This document shows positions 33,490 to 45,582 of a DNA stretch of 64,000 bases, in pieces (within the stretch, counting starts at the first letter, position 1; every line of letters begins with the position of its first letter). Position numbers and translations under genes: made by a program. The stretch is from Cordilura impudica (Eukaryota > Arthropoda > Insecta > Diptera > Scathophagidae): the NCBI GenBank assembly GCA_963682025.1, contig OY821521.1:57445408-57509407 (forward strand). The letters are read 5' to 3'. The notes below the pieces were generated by a model that saw nothing but the letters and a program-made list of their open reading frames with translations, ran no database searches and was not told where the DNA came from.

Positions 33490-34320
33490 AAAAATTGGGT
33501 GTAGTGAGTGAAAGTTTCGCACTGTGAAAGTTTAAGGAAGAATGGTGTACAGGTCTGACTTCCTACAAATCGGAAACAAAGGGACGTGGCCCGCATGGAA
33601 TGTATACCTATTTAAGAAAACACCTTATTAAGCAAATCAATCCATGCCAAATATTGAGTTATATGGGCGGGGCCTCGCCCCTTTGTCCACTAACAACTTT
33701 ATATAGTCCAGGGCTTAATAGAAGTTATTATGGATTTTAATTTTTCTAAAAAGGGCGTGGTCCCGCCCAGTTTTCTTGTAGTACTATTTCTATTAATTTC
33801 AATGCGATATATACCAAATATCATCACCGTAGGTTAAAAATGGCCGAGATATAACCATTTTAAATTTTGGGTTATATGGGCGGAACCACGCCCCTTTGCC
33901 CACTAACAACTTTATATAGTTAAGGACTTAGTATTTCGCAAAAATATCCTTTTGTGAAAATTTCATGACGATCCTTCCAGTAGTTTAGAAGATATTACGA
34001 TTTCTTATTTTTCTAAAAAGGGGCGTGCTACCGCCCACTTTTCTTCTGGTATGTATTTCTATTCATGCCAATACCATATGTACCAAATATGACCGCTGTA
34101 GGTCAAACAATTCCCGAGATATGACGATTTAAAGTTTTGGGTTATATGGGCGTGGAACCGCCCCTTTGTCCAATCAAAAATTTATATAGCCTATTATTCC
34201 TTCCAGAGCCACAGTAACACGCTGTGAAAATTTTAGGAAGATCGGTTTAGGGGTTTGGCCTCCTATAAAGCACAAACAAACACACATTCATTTTTATATA
34301 CATATATAGATAGATTGAAA
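33490..34320 (+). mobile_element. G1: GC-box element with ~265-bp tandem units
   Basis: Units recur at about 33656, 33870 and 34138. Each has GTTATATGGGCGG, a CCTTTGTCCACTAACAACT-like segment and TTTATATAG, with intervening GGGCGTGGTCCCGCCCA-type hairpins (33748 and 34013). It ends with GAAGATCGGTTTAGGGGTTT, AACAAACACACATTCATTTT and a TATATAGATAG tail. Non-coding. Confidence 0.65.
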
Positions 34321-34499
34321 GCAGATTAATTATAATTTAAGGTAAAATGGGACGAAAAAGGGGTATTTGGTAATAAAAAAATGTATGGCTACCTTACCTG
34401 TAGATAAAAAGTGTATAAAACTTTAGCTAAATGCATATTACAATAAAAGTATTTTGTATAGCAAACATTGTTAGTGGCATAAGTAAGTATCTGAATTAA

Positions 34500-34955
34500 A
34501 AAAAGGGGGCGGTGAAGTGGGCGTGGTTCATAGTTATATGGCGTACAGTATTAAGAGCAATATACTACCAAAGAAAAAAATCCGTTGGAAGGAACAAATT
34601 TGTACACAGAACAAAAAGTTTAAAACTTTCAAACAAACTTTGGGGTGAAAAGGGGCGTGAGAGGGGGCGTGGCGTAAGAAATGTTTATTTCTACCTCGCC
34701 TGGAGTATAATGTGTATACAATTTGAAGTAAATCTGTTAAAAACTATATGGTATCAATTACATAATATTAAAAAAGTGGGCGTAAAAGTGGGCGTGGTCG
34801 AAAAGAGTACCCTATTAATCATGTCAGAGTCCCAGTTAAATGCTGTGAAAATTTCAGGAAGATCGGTCCAGAGGTTTGGTCTCCTATAAGTTACAAACAA
34901 ACAAATAAACAACTAAACACACATTCCATTCTATATCTATAAATGTAGAATTTCC
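34500..34955 (+). mobile_element. G2: second GC-box element
   Basis: GAAGTGGGCGTGGTTCATAG, AAGGGGCGTGAGAGGGGGCG and AAAAGTGGGCGTGGTCG recur. The end TTTCAGGAAGATCGGTCCAG, then ACAAACAAACAAATAAACAA, then TATATCTATAAATG matches the G1 end. The open frame at 34512-34889 follows this repeat and is not a gene in my reading. Confidence 0.62.
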
Positions 34956-35082
34956 TAAAATTTGAGCGTTCGCTTGTATGATTTGCTTAAGCCTAAAAAT
35001 AAAATAAATATAAAATAAAAAAATAGCCCCAAAATCTGAAATATTTTTTTTTTTAATTTAGAACTTTCCTAATTCGAGTTTT

Positions 35083-35402
35083 TTTAAACTCTTTCTTTTA
35101 ACTCATACTCTCTGTCTGTCTGTCTGCCATTTGCCAACACCATTCCCCCTCATCCAATTAATGTCAAACTTGGCCCATAGTCTTGTTGGGACTATAGATA
35201 AATTTTGGGGTAGTCACAGTCACGCATAGTCACGCACAGTCACGGAGTGCTTTAAAACCCATTTCCACTCATCCGATCGATCTGAAACTTGGTCCATAGA
35301 CTTGTTGTGACCAAAGATTAATTTTAAAATAGTCACACAAATTCACGCACAGTCACGATGAGATTCAAAACTCATATGCATAAGGAAAGAAAGAGTTTTA
35401 AT
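35083..35402 (+). mobile_element. M2: element M
   Basis: Inverted ends AAACTCTTTCTTTT (35088) and GGAAAGAAAGAGTTTTAAT (35385) enclose two CATCCGATCGATCTGAAACT-type units with GTCACGCACAGTCACG. A (TCTG)n tract lies at 35112. Confidence 0.68.
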
Positions 35403-35880
35403 TAAAACTTTGTTTTTATGGATTAGATTATTAAAGTTATAATTACATGTCATCAGATTTTACATAGGTATTTCAACAATTAATAACGATACGGCGGAGC
35501 CTTAACTAAACCAAAATATCACAGTTTAAGGAGGAAAAATAGGCATAAAAAACTTTTAAGAGAAAACTAAGGTTATCTTAACAGTTTAAAGAAATTTGTG
35601 TAGAGTGACAAAACTAAACATAATTTTTGAAAACAAATAAAAATTACGTAGTTAAGTTTTCATAATAAAATCTCTATAATATCATTATTAGAGTGTCTGC
35701 ATCTCTCTTTGAATGAAGTATCAGATCCCTCATCATGGAATTTATTGTTTTATGATAAAATTTTTCATATAAGCGTAACGTAGAGTATCGAAAATTCAGA
35801 TTACGAATTATTATTATTATTATTATTTGTACTTTTATGGTATGTAATTTTGGTGTTTTTGGGAACCAAGCTTGACAACT
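35403..35880. other. Unassigned AT-rich DNA
   Basis: A (TTA)n tract lies at about 35807-35827. Nothing else was recognised up to the N1 target duplication. Confidence 0.4.
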
Positions 35881-36638
35881 CTATGCTTTTCTAGAATAAC
35901 CGCGTATGTCATAAAATCAAAATGTTCAGGAGAGCCAAAAAACGTTATATTTGAAATTATGGGCTCGATATAAAGTTTTTAGTGCTTTTTATTTAACAGT
36001 CCTGTAGATATGGGCAATAAATACTTTATATAAAATTTTGAGTCAAAAATCTTCAGAGGAATGGATCCTGGAAAAGGGCGAAAAAACCAGATGTAAATTA
36101 CACTTAAAGCGTGTGCAGATAAAACAACTTATGTCGACAAACGTCGTTTTCTTTGAAAAAGAAAACTATTAATGCAACCCCCCATGTAGACATAAGTTGT
36201 TGTTGCTTGAAAAATGGATTTTTTTGTTCGTCAACAATAAGTTAACGGGACTTAGGATTATAACAACGTATCAAGAATAATAATGACAAAAAATAACAGA
36301 AATAAACACACTAGTTGTTACAAGTGGTTATAAACTGAAAACTAATCCAAAATTATTTTGCATTTTTTTCCATTAATAACAACGTATGTCGCTACGTATT
36401 GCTTTCTGAGAAAATAATTTGTCAGCGATCAAACGTAGGTTGACATACGTCGTTAGTGCTGCAAATTAATTTAATAAACATTAAAGTTACGTCGTTATTT
36501 AAAGAAAAACTCAGATATGGTCAATATTTTTTTTTTTAAATTGAACACATGTAAAGAGCGTTAAAAATTAATATGTTTGGCATTGTTAACTCAAAACTGA
36601 CAAAAATGGACATATGCGGTTATTCCAGAAAACCACAG
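35881..36638 (+). mobile_element. N1: 758-bp TIR element with AACT target duplication
   Basis: The left end CTATGCTTTTCTAGAATAAC (diverged) and the right end GGTTATTCCAGAAAACCACAG are inverse, with AACT directly outside both (35877-35880 and 36639-36642). The interior has repeated GACATACGTCGTT / AACGTATGTCG words in both orientations near each end, which suggests transposase-binding sites. No coding frame. N2 is the same element inverted. Confidence 0.82.
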
Positions 36639-36689
36639 AACTGTAAGTCATTATTGGTCGCATACACGTTTTATAAAACATGAGTTTGT

Positions 36690-36965
36690 TTTTCAAATGT
36701 AGTAATGATTTCTTATTTAGCAGCAGCTATAAAGCTCTTCCACATTTTTTTGCCTTTTCAGCAACATGATGGACATGTTCTTTGAATATTAATTTTTTTA
36801 TAAAAAAACCACTCCTAAATAATTAACTGCATCCTTTATTGCAATAGAATTTCCTACAACTTTCAGTGGAATATTAGGTACTCGTTTTCGTGATTTGTTG
36901 AAGATAATAGCCTGAGTATTTTTTAAAGATTGTCCCAATTTTTCAGAAATTACATTGTCAATTTT
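36690..36965 (-). pseudogene. LINE-4: short RT fragment
   Basis: The minus strand reads DNVISEKLGQSLKNTQAIIF, then RKRVPNIPLKVVGNSIAIKD, then AVNYLGVVF. The KTQAIIF, I..G..I and V.YLGV order is the end of the RT palm in Jockey/CR1-like elements. Only about 90 codons remain and no tail was found. Confidence 0.65.
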
Positions 36966-37159
36966 TGTTTTGTTTTATATTAAGACGTGGGCAAAAAGTT
37001 CTACAAACCAAAGGAGATACGCTAGGTACTAGGCCTCCTTTAACATTTCTTAATAATGTCCAACTTAGAATTATGATCACGAAATGAACTCTCCTAGTAA
37101 ACGTATACTTTAATTTATAATGTTTAATGTTAATGTTTAATGTTTAATGTTTTAAATTA

Positions 37160-37947
37160 AAACAAGTAAGAAAATTATAGTCGGTCTAGACCGACTATAC
37201 GATACCCTATACCATGCGTTTAGAAACCGTATCTCCTAGGCCCAACTAACTGGACATAGAAAATAAGCAAAAACCAAATTTGAGTGGGATTTTTATTATT
37301 TTTTTTGGCTGCAGATATGAAAAAGTTCATATCGGATGATATATCTATATGGGGACTAGGTCCAAAAATGGACCGATCCTGACCATGGTTGGTAAAGTCT
37401 CTTGTATTTTGCGAAAATATATACAAACAAAATTTGAGAAGAATCAGTGCAATATTTTTATTTTTTAATAGATTTAAGTGAAGATCGGGAAGCAGCTCTA
37501 TATGGGGCCAAAGGGATCATTTTTGGACTACTCATTAATGGATGTAATGAACGCATACAAACCCAATTTGAGTAAGATCTTTATGACAATTTGGATCTTT
37601 TGGCAATTTATGTCGATTTCATAGGGGTAATTTGTATGGGGGCTAGGTCTGAACATGGACCGATTCTCACCAATTTCAATAGCGTTCATCCCATGGCCGA
37701 TAAAAGCTTATATACCAAATTTCATCAAAACATATTCATATTTGCGACCTGCAGTTTGATTACAAGCTTTACATGGACACACAGACGGACGGACGGACGG
37801 ACGGACGGACATTGTTAAATCAACTCAGAAAGTGATTCTGATTCGATCGGTATAATTAAAGATGGGTCTAGGTCAAATATTTTTGGTTGTTACAAACAGC
37901 AGCACAAAGTCATTATACCCAAACCACATAGTGGTATAGGGTATAAA
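37160..37947 (+). mobile_element. A10: full-length mini-me-like element
   Basis: Both termini, the perfect palindrome and six CGGA units are present. It shares with A9 the loss of the segment around TATGACTAAGAATTGTCC, so A9 and A10 form a subfamily. Confidence 0.88.
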
Positions 37948-39038
37948 TATTTGGTTTTTTGTTTCCTTAATTATTTTAAACAAAATTGGACTGATTTTTT
38001 CTTTCCTTAAATAAAATATATTTAATTGTATCCATTATTATGAACAGGTGTGTACGTTCAACAATAGTATTTTAAAACCAACATGGAGTATATCTGCCTC
38101 ATAGTGTTATTTAAGTTCTCCACTAGTTCTTTCCACATATGGATGGAAGTTTGAAATAAATACATGTTTGTTGTTTTAATAACATCTGCTTCTTCACTTT
38201 TTCGTCTTTATATTAGTTTGCAGTTGTAAAATAATTTCTATGCCGGCACTTGTGGGTCAGTAATGTGTGAAAATACTTTAGATTTATATGGATGTGTGTG
38301 TGTGTGTGTGTGTGTGTCTTTCTTTCGGTGTTTTTTTTCTTCTAATTTTTTCATACTCCATACTCGCGTATATTGCATGTTTTTTAATGTCTGTTTTATA
38401 TGACATCGTCGTACTGCTTTCATTTTTAATGTTTTTCCAACAATTGGGTGAATGTCATTTGTTTTCTTTTCTTTTGAAAGACATGTTGCTGTATTTATTT
38501 CTTATGACTGAAATAGTAAATTTTACTTCTAATTGTTGCTTTGGCTTTAAATATGGTTTTACAATGTGTTCTAAATATTTACCATATTCATGAAAAAAAG
38601 CATTTGTTCGACGACGACTTGGAATATGTAGGAGAAGTCATAATTTTGATTAGAAGAATATTTATTTATCTGTTTTTTTTTTTCTTTTTGGAATCAAAGA
38701 GAAAATATGTATAATGTGCTTTATAATAATCTTATGCATTGTATATGTAAAGTAAATATAAAATTCTTATAACTAACAAAGAAAGTTTTTTTTTTTAATT
38801 TTTATGATATTCATTTTTTAAAGTGCTAAGAAATGTTCACAACTTTGTTAGCGTGAAGTCACATGTGCTTGAGATATCATAAAAGTCATTATATATTCGA
38901 ATAGACTTAGTCACAAAGCACAGTGAATCATTTAGTATACAAACACTAATGTTGGGATATATTAATGATATACAGTGTCAGTCAAAAAAATAGCACAAAT
39001 GAGCAAGTCTTCGTTCATGCTAGTGAAAAAAAAATATT
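37948..39038. other. Mostly low-copy DNA with a (GT)n microsatellite
   Basis: A (GT)n tract lies at 38292-38317. The frames on both strands around it (38238-38593) follow low-complexity sequence and have no domain. A Tc1-like start, TACAGTGTCAGTCAAAAAAA, occurs at about 38973, but no partner end was found. Confidence 0.45.
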
Positions 39039-40037
39039 CACCCCTGTTCTTGAAACCACTATCACAAAAAAAAAACATGTAAATGAAAAAAATTCTTAAA
39101 TCTACGAGTTTTTTGCTGTTCTCTAATTTCAATAAGAATATTTTTTCTCGTTTTAATTCACATAGAAAAGGCTTTGTGAAATCAAAAAAAATTCCCTTTT
39201 TTCTACAAAGCAGGTCTTAAGAGATAAAAAAACTAATTGATATTTAAACTCTAACATGTTGTTTATTGAACCTTGTCATTATTTTAAAAAATTAGACATT
39301 AATTTTATGAAAAAAAAAAACGATTTTAAAAACGTCTACATTTTGCGCTGATTAAAAAAAAACTCGTAATCAGAAGTCAATGTTAATAAAACACACTTTT
39401 GGAGATGATGTTGTTCTATAACTATAATAAAAACTTTTTATTTGCATAATCTATTTTCCTTTATAATTTTTTCAATTATAACATAGATTCTTTATGTACT
39501 AATTATTACGAATAAAGGAATTTAAAATAATATTTCACTCAAATCACATATTTTTATTTTTTTTGCATATGACTGCCACAACTATGTTTATGTTCGAAAC
39601 AGAAGTGATGCCAGTCAAATCCAATTTATTTGAATTTCGAATTTTCTTTGGTGATGCCTAACTTATTTCAAAAATAGAAGTCATTCTTAATTGAATGAAG
39701 TTGAAGAATAAAAACAATTAAATGAACAAGTAAATTGTTATTTTAAAAGAAAATATTTTTTTTTTTACTTTCTTTATAATCTTAAGCAAAAACATGCAAA
39801 AATTACTTAAAGTTTTTTTGTGAAAGTGACTAAAGAATCATATGAAACCTCGGTTTCTAGATAACATATGGTTCTGAAGCTAAACCATATGTTTCATGTC
39901 ATTTGATAATAAAAAATATGATTTCGAAAAATACTTCGAAAATATAAAATTTGTGTTTTCAAGAAACCCAAAATTTCAATTTCATGTTATTTCATATTCA
40001 TTCTTATTCAAATAACAACGTTTCAAGAACAGGGCTG
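39039..40037. mobile_element. Candidate hAT-like non-autonomous element
   Basis: The inverted ends CACCCCTGTTCTTGAAACC (39039) and GTTTCAAGAACAGGGCTG (40020-40037) enclose ~1 kb of non-coding AT-rich DNA. The sequence style resembles hAT termini (CAGGG..). I see no 8-bp target duplication, so the call is tentative. Confidence 0.4.
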
Positions 40038-40352
40038 ATTTTGTGCGTAGGTATTATTTGAAAATAAGTATGCACTTCTATTATATTGTGGATATTCTAC
40101 CTAACAGTACTTACTTTTTCAAAAAAAAAAGTTAACGGTTCTTTTCCAACGATCGAAATTATAAAAAAAAATCTCTGCGTCAGTGCAGTCATTAAAGTGG
40201 AACCGGATGAGAAAAATTCTGTTAAAAAATGAATGGTAAATTTAATAGTTGAAATAAAAGGATGGAAAACTAAGATGTAAGATGTTTTATATTTAAAACA
40301 AAATAAATAATCTCATAGTTTATTATTTATTTTCATAGAAATGGGACGTGTA

Positions 40353-41564
40353 CACTAGGGTAATAACTTTTTTTTGACAAAATATCTTCATCGCACCACG
40401 CTATGGGTAATGTTGCACTGATAACAAAAATTATTTTTATAGGTCATTTTGGTGAAAAAAGTTCACGCACCGAATGCAATTTCTAAAACTCCCTCATAAT
40501 CGTAAATTAATGAAAATTATCACTGTCTTATGGTCACGTATCACTAGATAGCGTGATAATATCGCAATTTTTTTGCGCCCTCCATCCAAATGGTGCGATT
40601 TTTTTTTCATATTATTGAAATTATTTGAAAATACTAAAAACTTTGCAATTAAATGTAGCATTTGGTGCGTGAACTTTTTTAACGATCTCGAAAATGTAGT
40701 ACATCATTTCTTAGTATTTATACCCTACACCACTATGTGGTTTGGGTATAATGACTTTGTGCTGCTGTTTGTAACTACCAAAAATATTTGACCTAGACCA
40801 ATCTTTTATTATACCGATCGACTCAGAATCACTTACTGAGTCGTTTTAGCGATGTCCGTCCGTCCGTCTGTGTGTCCATGTGAACCTTGTAATCAAACTA
40901 CAGGTCGCAAATATGAATATATTTTGCTGAAATTTGGTATATAAGCTTCTACCGGCCATAGGATGAACGCTGTTGAAATTGGTGAGATTCAGTCCATGTT
41001 CAGACCTAGTCCCCATACAAATGACCATATGAAATCGACATAAATTCCATAACATCCAAATTATCATATAGATCTTCAAAGTGGGTTTGTGTGTGTTTAT
41101 AATATTCATTAATCAGTAATCCAAAAATAATCCCTATATGACATTTCTTAGTCAAAGGCCCCATATAGAGCTGCTTCCCGATCTTCACTTAAATCTATCA
41201 AAAAACAAAAATATTGCACAGATTTTTCTCAAATTTGGTTTGTGTTATTTCAAAATATAAGTGACTTTATCAAATATGGTCGGGATCGGTCCATTTTTCG
41301 ACCTAGTCCCCATATAAATATAGGATCCGATATGAACTTTTTCATATCTGCAGCCAAAAAAAATTAATAACAATGCCACTCAAATTTGGTTGATGCTTAT
41401 TTTCTATATTCAATTAATTGGACCGAAGAGATAACCCATGGTATAGGGTATCGTATAGGAGGTCTAGACCGACTATAATTTCCTACTTGTTTTTCATGAT
41501 CTAGACGGCTATGCGACGAAGAATTTTATATTTACAAAAATTTCAAAAAGTTATTACCTTAGTG
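40353..41564. mobile_element. Element S: Tc1-type MITE hosting A11
   Basis: TIR CACTAGGGTAATAACTTTTT (40353) and its inverse AAAAAGTTATTACCTTAGTG (to 41564) are flanked by TA on both sides. Without A11 it measures about 436 bp. Non-coding. TA duplication and a CACT start fit the Tc1/mariner group. Confidence 0.75.
40718..41493 (-). mobile_element. A11: full-length mini-me-like element in S
   Basis: Both termini are present. The palindrome is slightly damaged (GAGGTCTAGACCGACT). The microsatellite is short (GTCCGTCCGTCTGTGTG). Confidence 0.85.
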
Positions 41565-41649
41565 TACGCTTGAAAAACTTGCTATTATAAAAAATTGGTT
41601 TCTGAGCATAATATTCTGAAATAAGAAAATTGGTTGGGTAGCTATGCCT

Positions 41650-42505
41650 ACATAGCTAAAAAAGCAGCTAAGTGTGTCCACAAGTGTTGAACCTATTCGT
41701 CGGAGATTACGAGGCACCAACTTGAACGCCTGTAGCCACCGAAAAGTGTCACTGCTCTTACGTAAGCATGTTGCAAAACGTTTGGAGTTTGCTAGAATTA
41801 ATTTCGAATGGCCAGCTGCAAAGTTGAGAAATGATCTTTGAACAGATGAATCCAAAGTTGTTTTATTTGCCGAATTTGTTGTTTTATAACGCCGAATTCA
41901 AAATTCAGCACAAAAACCAATAAACATGGTGGTTCTAGCATTATGGTATGATGGTGCTTTTCTTACTATGGAGTAGGACCCACTTACTGAATCAGAACAA
42001 TCATGGACAGGACAGTTTACGGTAATATCCTCCAGAAAGTAATGCTACCATATGTGACCTTCTCCGAGAAAAGGGACATAGTGTGTTAAAAAACGGGTTG
42101 TATCAAAAACGGTGAATTCTGGTACCTAAAAGGGTGTATAAATTTTAAATTCATTTTTTTCTCAAAACTTAACATTCACACACTAGGTCCCTTTTCTCGG
42201 AGAAGGTCACATATATTTCTGAAGAAATGCCCCTGGTTTGGGTCTTGCAGCAAGACAATGACCCGAAGCGTACAAGCAAAAAAGTGGTTTCAGAACAATA
42301 AAATAAACGTGATGGAATGGCCAGCTCATTTCCCAGATCTAAATCCAATTGACAATTTATCGACAGAATTAAAGAAGGGAGTATCCCAAATACAGCCAGT
42401 GAAGCCCTTGTATGGCTATACAGCAAATATGGAACTCGATTTCGAAGGAGAGGTACCTAAATCTTGTGAAATCGATGCAAAAACGTTGTACAGAAGTTAT
42501 TGCTA
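41650..42505 (+). pseudogene. Tc1-like transposase (pseudogene)
   Basis: Plus-strand frames give SVEPIRRRLRGTNLNACSHR, KVSLLLRKHVAKRLEFARIN, then TDESKVVLF (first catalytic Asp), NMVVLALWYDGAF, and after the MITE VWVLQQDNDPKRTSK (second Asp), KWFQNNKINVMEWPAHFPDL and NPIDNL. The order is the Tc1 DD34E pattern. The final catalytic Glu, usually in NPIENLW, is Asp here. Several frameshifts and stops are present, and the N-terminal DNA-binding part is mostly unrecognisable. Confidence 0.82.
42053..42211. mobile_element. 159-bp TA-flanked MITE inside the Tc1 transposase
   Basis: TIR TGTGACCTTCTCCGAGAAAA, extending about 33 bp, and its inverse are flanked by TA at 42051-42052 and 42212-42213. The surrounding Tc1 reading frame continues from LPYV to SEEMPLVW on the two sides, which fixes the boundaries. 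It is probably mobilised by a Tc1/mariner transposase. Confidence 0.82.
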
Positions 42506-42902
42506 ATAATGGGCACGCAACAAAATATTAATTTCAATATGAGGAGTTATAATAATACTGAATTTAAAATCGTTAATTTAATTTTATTTATCTTTCGTTT
42601 AAGTATTTATTTTCAACTAGCAGATTCCAGCGCTCGATATTTGAGTGCAATTTCTAGGCAGCTTTATGTTCCAACTTAGCCAATTCACAAACCAATTATT
42701 ATTGTGAAGATAACAAACTCATTAAAAAACACATTAACAAATTTAATAAACACACACATAGTATATCGCACCTGTACCTCTAAAGTGAGTCAACTCAAAA
42801 TTTAAAAATTTACAGTAGAGGTAAAAAACAGTTTTTTTTTAATATTTACTATAAAATTGAAAAACAGTTGTTTCATTTCAAGGAATTGCGAATGATACAT
42901 AT

Positions 42903-45068
42903 TGAGGGTCTATATTCAAAAAGTGCTATCTGCAAAATAGCAATTTTACTGTTTTTTCCCTTAACGTTAAGAGTAAGGACTAAACTTTATTTTTCAATGT
43001 TATTTTAAAAAAGGCATCTAAATCATACACATCTTAATTTTTTATTAATTCCTGATATTCACGCTTATATGTTAGACAGCACTTTTTACATGTTGAAGTT
43101 TTATCGATTCTAACAATGAAATAAGCAAATAACACTATTTAAACAATAAGAAAAATGAGCTGTAATGAAAACTAATTGAGGCTTTTATATAAGTAATACG
43201 AGTTTTTAATAAAATAATTAGTTAGTTTATTAACAAAATATATTATGGATAAGTAAAATATTAAAAAGCACGTTATTATGTTGAAAGAATTTGAAATAAT
43301 AGTAATGAGTTCTACATTAAACTGTATTGAAATGCAACAAAAAATTAATCTTTATCCGCATGTTTTATATTATCATAAAAAGAATGATATTCTTGCGGAG
43401 TAACAGCCATTATTGATTCCATTTACTTAGTTGAATAGGCCGTGGGGCAGATTGTAAGGGATTCGTTTCTACATGACCGCCGTATGTTTTGATTGTAGTC
43501 GGAAGGTTATTGTATTCCTTATCAAAATTAACTTTATATTTAATGATATCACTTGGTAGATACATGAAAGATTTTATTTGTGATACGGTGGGATAATTAT
43601 TTTGTCGACCAGGTCTAATGGATGTGAAACGAATAAGTTTTTTTGTCGGTAAAGTCTTTAAAGAAATCATAGTTCAGGTATAGAGCATCAAAGGGCATTT
43701 TTACTATTTCATTATTTATTTTGATGGTCTTTCCGGCTTCCCTTGTTATTCTAACATAATCGTTTGGCAAATAAATTGTCTGATTTTTCAGCTTCATCTT
43801 AATCTTAGCGTGTGCACTGTCGCACTCCGTTTGAGTGTGCCCCTTCTTTAAGTACTTCTGCTTAATTATTTTATTATTTTCCATAGAAGAAATGGTTACG
43901 ATTCTGATAGCCACAACCATCAGAATGTATAATGATTGGTAACGCATCTGACAAACAATGGATCTTTAAATGATGTATTATACATGAAATGAACGTCGAC
44001 GCGGACAGATCCCCATTAGTTTATAGTGGATGCGTTTATATCGGAACAAAGTTTTACTGGTTGCGCATCCATGGTAAACAGATGACATCTTTATCCTGTT
44101 GTTTTTCCAGTTGTGCACATTTTTTTTTCAAAAAGTGTATGTTATATTCATGTAATCCAACTTATTTGGCTCTGAGTCCGACACATATGTCACATTCATC
44201 TTTACGAGGCTTATATAGAGCCATATTTTGTTCGTCAAAAAAATTGTAAAACGTAAAAGCTGATACCGGATATTCTCCAAACATTTAGATTTATAGTCAT
44301 TATAAATATCGGCTTTATTTTTGAATATTATTGCTATGTGTATCTTGCCACTGTTTTTGCGGCAGTAATGACTTTCCATTTTGTCCAGTTTTTCGAAAGT
44401 TTAGGCCGCTTGTTTTTGTAGTGTGACGATGGAACTGGCGTTTTATTGGCCACCCCATTTCTTAACATTCCTTTGTTTATACCAAGAGTGGAAAGGAACA
44501 TAGTTCTACATACTTGAAGCAATTCGTGGTTGTATGGAAGCTTATATATGAAGCTAATCTGTTTTCTAGAACTTTCCACAAAATTTCTTTTTGTAGGAAG
44601 CTTTGCTACATGGGTCCTTACAAAAACTTGCTTGCTCTCCCAAGACATACTCCAAAACTTTTCAAGTATAGCTTTTATAGTGTCATCGTCTAATTTTTGG
44701 CAGTATCTTACTTTACTTTTTATGCAAGTTTTCGATGAACATGCGGGTCCAATTTCTCTTTGTTTTCTTGTTACATTTTGATTTACAACTTTATCGGTTG
44801 ACGAAAATCCTAAATATTGCAGGCCCTTCACAGGCTTTTCCTTATTTTCTAGTTGGTTTTTTGAAGCAGAATAACGGACTCGTTTTCTGCTACGAAAAGA
44901 GACTACGCTATGGTTAATATGTTCATTCTCGGAATCTAGAATAAATTTTTAGTTGCAATTATAACTTGACGAATTTTGAACAACAAACATGTTATAACAG
45001 AATACGTTTCTTTAAAAAACGCATTTTCGAGGAAATATTAGATAGCACTATTTGAATATAAACCCTCG
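42903..45068 (-). mobile_element. Element E: 2.17-kb DNA transposon with decayed transposase
   Basis: Inverted ends of 29 bp (left TGAGGGTCTATATTCAAAAA, right the inverse of CGAGGGTTTATATTCAAATA; both continue to AGTGCTATCT) have three mismatches. ATAT lies outside both ends (42899-42902 and 45069-45072). D1 is the corresponding empty site. A 4-bp ATAT duplication and the internal protein suggest a Sola-like element. That superfamily call is inference from memory. Confidence 0.75.
43344..44950 (-). pseudogene. Element E transposase (pseudogene)
   Basis: Minus-strand pieces in order: (1) 44334-44831 with REIGPACSSKTCIKSKVRYC, AILEKFWSMSWESKQVFVRT, SFIYKLPYNHELLQVCRTMF and LSTLGINKGM; (2) a weakly open part at 44128-44379; (3) 43615-43947 with KYLKKGHTQTECDSAHAKIK and IYLPNDYVRITREA; (4) 43410-43670 with RFTSIRPGRQNNYPTVSQIK and SFMYLPSDIIKYKV; (5) the end VTPQEYHSFYDNIKHADKD, with a stop at about 43344. 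The C..C cysteine-bearing N-domain, GHTQxECDxxHA block and SIRPG block recur together in many uncharacterised arthropod and cnidarian transposase-like proteins. The Glu of ECD may be catalytic (inference). At least four frameshifts make it dead. Confidence 0.72.
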
Positions 45069-45211
45069 ATATGCATCAACATTAGTTGTTTTTGCGATTT
45101 TCAGTGATCATCAAAAATAACAATTTTTATGGATGCAACTCAAAATAAGTCATTTGAGTGGATTCTAAAGAAGCTACTCTTATAACACAAACAGGGTTAC
45201 AACTATATTTT

Positions 45212-45582
45212 GATGTGTAAACATCTATACGCGCAGGGGGTAAATTTCTATTTCACAATACAATCACAAAAACAGTGTAACACGTAATAGGTGAGAGCTG
45301 ACACATAACGCTGTGTGACTTATGATTGTATTGGTGAAAAAATTATGATATAACATTGTTTATTTATGCCACTTTTTTAAAAGCGTCATCTATTTATCAC
45401 TTATATACGTTTATATTGGGATATTTTTAACGTTTTACAGCAAAGGGTTGTTGAATTAGCTGAAACAGTTTTTGCTGTAAGTGATACATAGATGACGCTT
45501 TCTGTTTGATTTTAAAAAGTGACATAAAAATCTTTAATTACTAGATGTTTACACATCTTCCCTGTGATCGTACTCACATGAT
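45212..45582 (+). mobile_element. C5: short C element without array, inside D2
   Basis: It runs from GATGTGTAAACATCTATACG to the 3' hairpin TAGATGTTTACACATCTTCC and GTACTCACATGA, 371 bp. Inverted internal arms (AAGCGTCATCTATTTATCAC near 45379 and TGATACATAGATGACGCTT near 45485) flank a ~75-bp loop. D1 shows the uninterrupted T-run at the same place, so the insertion lies between T and T. Confidence 0.87.

Larger units (their letters stand above)
41600..42505 (+). mobile_element. Tc1-like transposon relic
   Basis: Decayed transposase coding sequence with no clear terminal repeats of its own, directly right of element S. The transposase entry below gives motifs. A 159-bp MITE interrupts it. 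Confidence 0.75.

Noticed and set aside
34512..34889. 125-codon plus-strand frame
   Set aside because: It follows the G2 GC-box repeat; no recognisable domain.
38238..38593. Frames over the (GT)n tract
   Set aside because: Microsatellite and T-rich low complexity.
38973..38999. TACAGTGTCAGTC as a Tc1 terminus
   Set aside because: No inverse partner or transposase linked to it.
44530..44917. Plus-strand frames of 83 and 60 codons
   Set aside because: Antisense shadows of the element E transposase.
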